The translations under genes were made by a program, and so were the position numbers. Of a stretch of 64,000 nucleotides of DNA, positions 56,908 through 64,000 are shown piece after piece (the first letter of the stretch is position 1; each line of letters begins with the position of its first letter). This stretch comes from Coptis chinensis. Lineage: Eukaryota; Streptophyta; Magnoliopsida; Ranunculales; Ranunculaceae. The stretch lies in assembly GCA_015680905.1 (NCBI GenBank), contig CM027381.1:16159501-16223500 (forward strand), given 5' to 3'. The notes beneath the pieces are model-generated. The model was not told the origin of the DNA and did no database searches. It saw only the letters and a program-made list of their open reading frames with translations.

Positions 56908-57027
56908 CTAGATATTTTGGAGCATGTTATGCATGAGCGACAGTAGAACAATGATAAACACTGTTATTATGAATAATGTGATAGCCCATTCGTGTTGCTC
57001 CATTTCCAATCGCTCGATTGGATTCAT
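56908..57027 (-). CDS. 39-residue single-pass membrane microprotein of the Gypsy element, intact
   Basis: A small uninterrupted ORF from ATG 57027-57025 to TAG 56910-56908. The N-terminal 14 residues are charged (MNPIERLEMEQHEW). Residues 15-31 are strongly hydrophobic (AITLFIITV then FIIVLLSL), and a short polar tail ends ...LQNI. This is a one-helix membrane protein with no cleavable signal. The homologue at 942-1063 has the same length after a 2-nt insertion is allowed for, with 16 of 39 identical residues and conservative changes elsewhere. A TATA box and pyrimidine-rich leader precede both. It lies between ORFs A and B. It is too short for ordinary gene finders. Function unknown. Confidence 0.65.
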   Translation of the reverse strand: MNPIERLEMEQHEWAITLFIITVFIIVLLSLMHNMLQNI

Positions 57028-57112
57028 TATGTTGAAGAAAATGAGAATTTGTGAAGATGAATTTGAGGAGAGTGAGAGAAGGGGATGAGTGAAGGTTGAA
57101 GAGAAAAGTTGG

Positions 57113-57119
57113 ATTTATA
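57113..57119 (-). promoter_or_regulatory. TATA box upstream of the intact microprotein ORF
   Basis: On the minus strand, CATTATAAATCCAACTTTTC lies about 86 bp upstream of the ATG, followed by a CT-rich leader (CTTCAACCTTCACTC). Spacing matches the box at 842-849 in copy 1. Confidence 0.5.
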
Positions 57120-57380
57120 ATGGAAAATCTGACCGTTGGGTATCTAACCGTTTGGATCAGTCCGTTGGGTATTGACCATTGGGCTTAGAAAGTAGGCCAG
57201 TGCATCAAGGAACAAGCTACCATTTTAGGAAAGACAATAATCGCATAACATAAATAATTTCTCATTCAAACCGGATGGAGATACAAAATTATGAGAAATG
57301 AAACTATATATCGTTTTTCATCACTAGAAAAATAAAAACATAGTGCATAAGGGAATTAAATGACAGAGTCATTTTTTAGA

Positions 57381-58451
57381 CTAAGAGGAACAAAATCGCT
57401 CTCGTGAATCTTTAGGGTTTAGTCGATGATGAGCCGGGTTTCGACGACGGACGACGAAAATCTCGCGAACTCCTGGTTGAGATAACTGTTCCTGTATGGT
57501 TGCCAAAGACCTAACCACCTGTTCTTGAAATAGTTGCTGATTAGCCATCATCATGCACTGGAAATGGCCCTGACGATCACGTAATTCTTGCTGAAACTTA
57601 TCCTGGCGGACAAACATGCTACTCATTCCCAAGTTTATATGTCTCAAAGCTTCCATGGGAGTACTGATTCGGCGTATGGTATCCTCATTAAAACAATTGG
57701 GTGGTGAAGGAGGAGGAGGTGGTACGTTATCACGCTCAATGTCATCTCTCGCTATAGGTTCCTAGTGGTCCATGACACAAGTCTCGAAAATAGCAAAATT
57801 TTCGAAAGACCTTGTTTGAATTAAAGGACTAGCGGATTGGAACCCTAAATTTATCATAATATGTGTAACAAGTACAGCAAGAGGAGCTGACCTGTCAGAA
57901 GCAGTCGTAAGTACATGGCCAAGGAAATGGACCATGCAGAAAGTTTCCTTCTTCTCCTGAAGTATCCAGAGCAGATGCAAGAATGTCTTGTTGACGACAG
58001 CAGTCTTCGATGTACTGATGACGTTGTAGGCCACCCATTGCATGACTACTTGTTGGTTCCGTTGGAGGGAATGTTGGTACACGCATCTCGAGCCATCATT
58101 GTATTCGCCCTTGAGAAGTGTGTCAAACATCAACTCCATTGTATTCAAATACTCCGATATTAGCAGTGTCGGACTATCGGAGTTGATTAGAATATTCGCC
58201 GTAGTCGATATCAACTCCAATGTGAGTTCACATTCCAACCCATCCGCCGTAATCCAATACTCATTCCCCCGAAAACCTCCATTGTTATAGAACTTCAAAA
58301 CTAAATCTTCGGAGTAATGAGCTGAAATTTGATGCAAAAGGTATTCCCACTCTCTACTAGCAATTTCCTCATCGAAAAATGGATGAAACATTTCGGAATT
58401 ATAGAGATTTGTAAAATTTTGCTCAACTGTGATTCTCCAATTTCTAGCCAT
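57381..58451 (-). pseudogene. Gypsy accessory ORF A, one stop
   Basis: 356 codons on the minus strand from MARNWRITVEQNF, with a single in-frame TAG at 57759-57761 just after FETCVMDH. It is clearly homologous to ORF B: HPFFDEEIASREWEYLL, LVLKFYNN, SLQRNQQVVMQWVAYNVI and LHLLWILQEKK. After the stop comes a poly-Pro linker (PPPPPSPP) and a coiled-coil-like tail (MEALRHINLGMSSMFVRQDKF) that also parallels ORF B. No enzyme motif. Position downstream of integrase is that of the env-like ORFs of Athila elements; env function is unproven. Confidence 0.65.
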
Positions 58452-59905
58452 AGAGTGATCGAAATGAATTTCTGAGGGCCTATATTGGTTTCGCTAAGTG
58501 AGGGGATGGTGCTATTAAAAATTTGGTTGAATCAGTGGTGAATTGGCCGCGTGCGCTGGTCGATTTTAGACCGGGATACCGCGTGTGTGAGGGTGGTTTG
58601 AGTGGGAGCAAGATCCGGAATTTCGGGGGGAAGAAATGGGAGAGGCTGACTCGTGGATTGCCTCGCGTGCTGGGTTTTGTGACCGGACGCGTGGTTTGGG
58701 TCGGGTTCTAATTTTTGGCCCAAGCCCAAATGATTTCCAGAAATTCCCCTTATGTCTCGAAATTTCAAATGCGGAATTTCGATTCGTTTTAACTCCAAAT
58801 TGAACGAGCGAGATGTCAAAATGATCGGCATTAAAAATACCATCCAATTGAATATGGCTAAGGCACATCCAAACCTTTTTTTATATTTATTTGTGTTGTT
58901 GGGGGGTTAAATTTGTAAAAACATGAACCCCCCCCTTTTTTTTTGAAATTTACAAAGGGAGATGAACGTGTCAACAACCTCGGACTTCAAGAAGAAAAAA
59001 CCATTACTGTAAAATCAGGCAATTGTCATGTCGGCTCTGGGGCGAACCAAATCCAGCCAGACTGTGGCTTAACCTTTATGTTTTGGGGGACTAGGGTTCA
59101 GGACGGTATCATCCCTGACCAATGTGCAATGGTCTAATAATAATATTACCCTTAGTACATATGGTATAGTCTCAAACCGCCCCGAACTGTCATAAAATAG
59201 AAAACTATTCGGGGTTGGCCTGGTGAAATCCATTGCCCGTGCGAATGAGGGACCATCCGATGTTGCATATCACGACTCTCTTTGTGCACAACACTTAGTG
59301 CAAAGGTGAAAATAAAAGACACGAGTATATACATGTTAAGTCTTTCAATGTCAGATCCTCAAGACGAATGTGAGTCTTTTAACGTCAGATCCTCAAGATG
59401 AATCCCAACTTGTGGGAGCAACGGGACGATGACGAAGTTTGTCCTGCTGAGCTGGTGTCAGACAATAATATACCTTATACCGGCTTCATCTCATATCGGA
59501 TAGTAATTCAAGACCTGGACAAAAAGGTGTTAGACAATTCATACACCACCCCAATTTTCATGCACGTCGCTTTCGAGCAAAAGTACTACGACCATTACCT
59601 ATTCGAGATAGGTGAGACTTACACCAAATGATTAGCTGAAGTTCGCGAGGAAGAGAATAGAAAAGGGAAGAGAAGGAAGGAGGGGAAATTTTTGGTACCC
59701 ATTGTTTACCAAAAGGCACGTTTGCTCGATTAACAGAAGACATTAATACTCAGCTCTGATTAGAGTTTTCGTAGACTAAGGTTCCGGTGTTTGCAACCAC
59801 ACACTCTAGGAATTTTTAGAAAAGAAAATAGAAGATGGCCCGACTACCCTAATGGCATACTTTCCCTGTTTAAATCACATGGAAGAAAGTACACCAGCGA
59901 ATCTA
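58452..59905 (-). other. Spacer between Gypsy integrase and accessory ORF A
   Basis: It includes a GC-rich block next to ORF A (58530-58720), a C10 run (58928) and a direct repeat of about 33 bp (TTTxAxxGTCAGATCCTCAAG at about 59342 and 59376). Open frames such as 59398-59631 (plus) match nothing I know. It probably acts as leader or promoter of ORF A. Confidence 0.4.
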
Positions 59906-60960
59906 TTAGTCTTTGTAGACTGGATCTTCTAGAAGAGTCTTTTCGACATCTGGAGAATGCAACTCATGATAATATTTTAGACGTTGGCCATTTACTTGAA
60001 ATTCACTGTTATCGTTTAAATTTTTCAAAGATATAGCCCCATAAGGGGTGACAGCAGAGACAGTGAAAGGACCAGACCATCGAGTTTTTAATTTTCCTGG
60101 AAAAATGTATAATCTTGAGTTGTACAACAAAACTTTTTGACCAACTTTGAAATCTTTTCTCAATATGTGCTTGTCATGCACTTTTTTCATGTTGGCTTTA
60201 TAGGACTTCGAGAGATCATAGGCATCACTCTGAATTTCTTCAAGCTCATTTAACTGCAATTTTTGCTTCTCGCCTGCCGCATTGGTATTATAATTGAGGC
60301 TTTTGATGGCCCATAGAGCACGATGCTCAACTTCAACTGGTAGATGACAAGGTTTTCTAAAAACGAGGCGATAAGGAGACATCCCTATAGGTGTCTTAAA
60401 AGCTGTTCTATATGCCCACAAAGCATCGGATAATCTTAGAGACCAGTCTTTTCTAGATGGATTAACAATTTTTTCCAAAATGGATTTGATCTCTCTATTA
60501 GAGACTTCTACTTGGCCACTGGTCTGAGGATGATACGGAGTTGCCACTTTGTGCGTGACTCCATATTTCTTTACTAATGATTCAAAATTTTTATTACAGA
60601 ATGTTTTCCCCCATCACTAATTATAGCTTTGGGAACACCAAATCGTGAGAAAATATTTTCCTTTACGAATAGAGTGACCGTTTTATAATCATTAGAACGA
60701 CATGACAAAGCCTCAATCTATTTGGACACGTAGTCAACGGCTACTAGTATGTATAGGAAGCCATGAGAATTTGGAAAGGGACCCATGAAGTCGATGCCCC
60801 ATACATCAAAGATTTCCACAATTAAAATGGGATTTAAGGGCATCATATTGCGTTGAGTAATGCGTCTTAGCTGCTAGCAGCGGTTGTATGCTTTGCAATG
60901 CTCATGTGCATCTCGAAACAGTGTTGGCCAATAAAATCCACATTGTAGAACCTTGGTCGC
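59906..60960 (-). pseudogene. Gypsy copy 2 integrase
   Basis: Minus strand, upstream to downstream: core Asp in [12 protein letters not shown] (about 60800), a TAG interrupting SK-IEA (about 60718), Asp in IISDGGKHF with a one-base deletion just after it (about 60600), then frame 60547-59906. That frame has the catalytic Glu in [16 protein letters not shown] and the long Athila-type C-terminus [20 protein letters not shown], then [21 protein letters not shown]. It ends ...LLEDPVYKD. The zinc domain precedes it (HEQSCGGHF...CGFYWPTL...CKAYNRC). Confidence 0.85.
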
Positions 60961-61524
60961 TATTTTCTTTCCACTGAAATGACCACCACAAGATTGTTCA
61001 TGGTAGAAAGATAACACATCATTGTATTCCAGTCAGGAATGTAACGTCGTATGAGTTGGTCTAAACAATATTTGAAGAGGTAGGGATCATCACAGAAATA
61101 AAATTTCACAATGGCGAAGAAGTTTTTTCGGTCAGCACGAGACAAAGAGAAAGGGACTTCCTCAGTAACAAGGTAGTTCACTATATCAGCATACTGAGGA
61201 GATGAAAAGATTGAGTATAAGTGCTTATTAGGGAAGAAATCACAGATGGGGTATGAATCGTTATCAACATCACTGACGAGTCTTGATAAATTGTTGGCAA
61301 CAACATTCTCGCAACCTTTTTTTATCTTTAATTTCCAAAGTAAACTCTTGCAAGAGAAGGATCCATTGGATCAATCTTTATTTCACATCCTTTTTCGCGA
61401 GTAGGTAATGAAGTGCTGCATGGTCAGTGTAGACAATTGTGGAAGATCCAACCAGGTATGGATGAAACTTATCCAAGACATAAACAACAGCTAGGAACTC
61501 TTTCTCAGTGGTGGTATAGTTACG
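60961..61524 (-). pseudogene. Gypsy copy 2 RNase H and connection, frame-broken
   Basis: Pieces in several frames: a tether region (HLSRL-like NNLSRLVSDVDN near 61280), and the frame 61181-60960 (VNYLVTEEVPFSLSRADRKNFF, YLFKYCLDQLIRRYIP), the usual linker between RNase H and the integrase zinc domain of Athila elements. Confidence 0.65.
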
Positions 61525-62440
61525 TTAAGCTTCATTAAGAGTTTTACTAGCGTAGTAAATGACAATGGGTTTGTTGTCTCGGCGTTGACCTAGTACTGCG
61601 TCAATAGCATAGTCACTAGCGTCACACATAAGTTCAAATGGTTTAGACCAATCCAATGGTTGTATTATGGGAGCGGTAGTTAAGGCAGATTTTAAGGTCT
61701 CAAAAGCTTGTTTGCAATTGAAAGTGAAGTCAAAAGTGGCATCTTTAAGCAGGAGATTGGTTAAAGGTCGAGCAACCCTTGAGAAATCTTGAATAAATCT
61801 CCTATAGAAACCTGCGTGTCCTAAAAATGCACGAATGTCGCGAACTATTTTTGGTATAGGAAGTGAAGCAATTTTTTCAATCTTAGCTTTATCGACTTCA
61901 ATTCCGTCCTTTGAAACAATATGTCCTAGAACTATTCCTTTTGTAACCATAAAATGACATTTTTCCCAACTAAGAACGAGGTTTTTCTCCTCACAACGTG
62001 TGAAAACCTTTTCCAGATTTGATAGACAGCTATGGAAAGAATCTCTATATATTGAGAAGTCGTCCATGAATATTTCTATAAAACGTTCAACCATATCATT
62101 AAAAATGTGAAGCATGCAGCGTTGGAAAGTACCAGGTGCATTGCAAAGGCTGAAAGGCATTCGTTTATAAGCAAGTGTACCAAAAGGATAGGTGAATGTA
62201 GTCTTTTCTTGATCAGCAGGATCTATGATTATCTAAAAATATCCTGAATAACCATCAAGAAAATAGTAATATGCATGACCGGCTAACCGTTCAAGCATCT
62301 GATCGATGAAGGGCAGTGGAAAGTGATCCTTACGAGTGACTGCATTAAGTTTGCGATAGTCAATGCATATTCGCCATTTCACTGGAATACGAGCGGAGAT
62401 GCATTCATCTTTATCATTACGTACAACTGTAATATCAGAT
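61525..62440 (-). pseudogene. Gypsy copy 2 reverse transcriptase and start of RNase H
   Basis: The upstream part (62440-62161) contains CIDYRKLNA-like and YYFLDGYSGYF, with a TAG where YFQI is usual (Gln to stop). Frame 62160-61525 has MPFSLCNAPGTFQRCM, the catalytic box IFMDDFSIY (FMDD is normal for this lineage), FLGHAGFYRRFIQDFS, and the RNase H entry FELMCDASDYAIDAVLGQ. It ends at KTLNEA. Confidence 0.85.
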
Positions 62441-63500
62441 TACTTTGGAACAACGTGTACTGGACTCACCCAAACACTATCGGAGATAGGATAAATAATA
62501 CCCTCATCGAGTAATCTTAAAACTTCCTCCCGTACCACATCTTTCATGGTTGGGTTTAGATGACGATGTGGTTCACGCGACGTCGTAGCATTTTCTTCAA
62601 GATGTATGCGATGGGTGCATACAATAGGCTCAATGCCCTTAATATCATCGAGGGACCATCCAATAGCAGAACGGTGTTGTTGAATGACATCTATTAAACG
62701 GGACTCTTGATCGTCAGTCAATTGTGATGATATGATAATTGGATGACTACCATCTGGATGAAGATGTATGTATTTTAATTCCGAAGGAAGAGGCTTTAAG
62801 TCAGAGGCGGGAGGAGTGGGTATTAAAGATTCTTGAGGACAGTCATCTTCCATGGAGTAAACAAATTGATGTTCATCCAAGTCACTAGACATCACGGTCG
62901 TAGGGTCAAATAGTGGTATTGACTCTAATAACTCGTTTACTTTTTGTGTATAATCATCGTCCTCAAATTCAGAATCGTTAAAGGAAAGAAATTGGTATAC
63001 TTCATCTTCAGGAAAAGAGTTTGTTAAATACTCTTGCGCAATGCTGTCAACCCTGTTCATCTCACCATCAATGTCAGGCTCTGGAATTTGTTTCATCAAC
63101 TTTAACACATTCACCTCGACCGAAAGATTTCTGAAGGACATTGTCATGGAACCATCCCTACAGTTAATGAGAGCATTAGCAGTTGCTAGGAACGGACATC
63201 CTAAGATGATAGGAATGGAATCACATGCAACTTCTGTATCCAAAATAACAAATTCTACAGGATAGTAAAAGTCTTGGACTTTTACAAGGACGTTTTTCAC
63301 AATTCATTTTGGATACTTAATGGAATGATCAACTAACTGTAGAGTCATGGTGGTAGTTTTAAGCTCATGAAGACCTAGTTGTTTAAATAAGTAATATGGA
63401 AGTAAGTTCACACTAGCTCCTAGGTCTAGTAGCGTAGTAGCCGTATATTTGTCACCTAAAGTGCATGGAGCTGTTGGTCGACCAGGGTCCTTGTATTTGA
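62440..63500 (-). pseudogene. Gypsy copy 2 protease and RT N-terminus
   Basis: The retropepsin active site reads LLDLGASVNLLP at about 63435-63400 (D-L-G is typical of this lineage). A TGA at 63300-63302 follows KYPK, where Arg is expected (CGA to TGA). Frame 63300-62440 continues the protease (IPIILGCPFLATANALINC) and the acidic linker, then the RT entry: IGWSLDDIKGIEP, HRHLNPTMKDVVREEVLRLLDEGIIYP and SVWVSPVHVVPK. Confidence 0.85.
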
Positions 63501-63659
63501 CTATACCATTGTGTTCAGTGATGGATGAAACTGTTCGGTGAGGAATACTTGTTGAGGAATATTAGTTCTCCTTTTTGTGGTGCACATATCTTTCATAAAT
63601 TTTGCATGTTTGGGCAATAGCTTTAGGGCATCGAGAAAATGTAAGTTGATTGTCAAATT

Positions 63660-63950
63660 CTAAAAAGTTTCATGAATTTCATCAAAATTCTCATTAGGTT
63701 TATTCTTTGCCAAGCGTGCAGGAAATGGTGCCTTAGACCGAAATTTGGCATAGGTGTCCGCTTGCTCGTTTCCTAATTTCTGAGATGTTGACTTTGTTGG
63801 ATTTGGTGAATCCCCCATAGGTTCATTATTGGAAATAGATTCATTGGAACCTTCGGATACCTTTGGTTGATCATCTGGCATACGTATTTGATTGTCTACA
63901 GTTTTGCCAGATCGAAGAGTAGTGATTGCGTGCACCTCACATTGGTTTGG
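63660..63950 (-). pseudogene. Gypsy copy 2 gag-protease junction
   Basis: Minus-strand frame 63935-63660 includes AITTLRSGKTVDNQIRMP, a hallmark just downstream of gag in Athila/Tat elements, and KAPFPARLAKNKPNENF, which leads toward protease. The stretch 63659-63501 holds LHFLDALKLLPKHAKFMKDM across a frame change. Gag proper lies beyond the right edge. Confidence 0.75.
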
Positions 63951-64000
63951 AGTACTTATACCAGGTGCATTGGTGAGTTCAAAGGCAGTGTTTGTTAGCT

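Larger units (their letters stand above)
50668..64000 (-). mobile_element. Gypsy element copy 2 (Athila/Tat-like), with an accessory ORF cluster; 5' end outside the window
   Basis: On the minus strand the order is gag end, protease, RT, RNase H, integrase, accessory ORF A, microprotein, ORF B, ORF C, 3' UTR, polypurine tract, 3' LTR. Protease-RT-RNase H-integrase is the Gypsy order, and the integrase C-terminus and protease-RT linker are of the Athila type. The element is at least 13.3 kb long. pol carries several stops and shifts. Confidence 0.85.

Noticed and set aside
59398..59631. 77-codon plus-strand frame in the Gypsy spacer
   Set aside because: Antisense to the element, no known motif, and it starts inside a direct repeat; likely chance.
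1..64000. CRISPR arrays, rRNA or tRNA genes
   Set aside because: No regularly spaced short direct repeats with unique spacers, no rRNA core motifs and no tRNA cloverleaf were seen; the tRNA-like words are retrotransposon primer sites.

Overview
This is a 64 kb piece of plant nuclear DNA, almost certainly repeat-rich heterochromatin of a flowering plant. It is AT-rich and nearly everything recognisable is a transposable element: LTR retrotransposons of the Copia and Gypsy (Athila/Tat-like) superfamilies, an L1-type LINE, PIF/Harbinger DNA transposons and small hAT-type elements. Primer-binding sites complementary to plant initiator tRNA-Met, Myb/SANT ORF1 proteins and Athila-like integrase motifs all point to a plant. 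I saw no intact ordinary host gene, no rRNA or tRNA gene and no CRISPR array.

Layout. 1-5182: 3' end of a Gypsy element on the plus strand (remnant accessory ORF, a 39-residue membrane microprotein, 3' UTR, 1.9 kb 3' LTR). 5183-5814: unassigned. 5815-6480: minisatellite. 6646-10606: PIF/Harbinger element with an apparently intact two-exon transposase and a three-exon Myb/SANT ORF1 that carries two stop codons. 11296-22223: Copia element A (minus), whose left LTR is split by a 5.8 kb LINE (about 11379-17210). 22510-28023: Copia element B (plus), followed by a LINE 3' remnant to about 28480. 28721-29538 and 29917-30438: two hAT-type MITEs with perfect 8-bp target duplications. 31590-40666: Copia element C (plus), whose integrase is split by a 4.65 kb solo LTR (33588-38234, target duplication GCTAT). 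41153-47216: Copia element D (minus), with target duplication GAAAT, inserted in the 3' part of a possible FAR1-like gene. 47935-50667: fragment of a second Harbinger-like element. 50668-64000: a second, longer Gypsy element on the minus strand, cut by the right edge of the window.

The most interesting material is in the 3' accessory region of the two Gypsy copies. Between integrase and 3' LTR the long copy has three related ORFs of about 300-350 codons, resembling the ORFs found downstream of pol in Athila-type elements, plus a 39-codon ORF for a single-pass membrane microprotein with its own TATA box and leader. The microprotein recurs at the same relative place in the short copy, 50 kb away and inverted. 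There it has the same 39-codon length, disrupted only by a 2-nt insertion, and a TATA box at the same distance. I know of no description of such a microprotein in these elements.

Most element genes are dead: frameshifts, stops, altered reverse transcriptase boxes (YVDS, YVDV) and altered protease active sites. The Harbinger transposase is the main exception. The nesting order gives relative ages: LINE after Copia A; solo LTR after Copia C; Copia D after its host gene; the long Gypsy copy after Harbinger element B.
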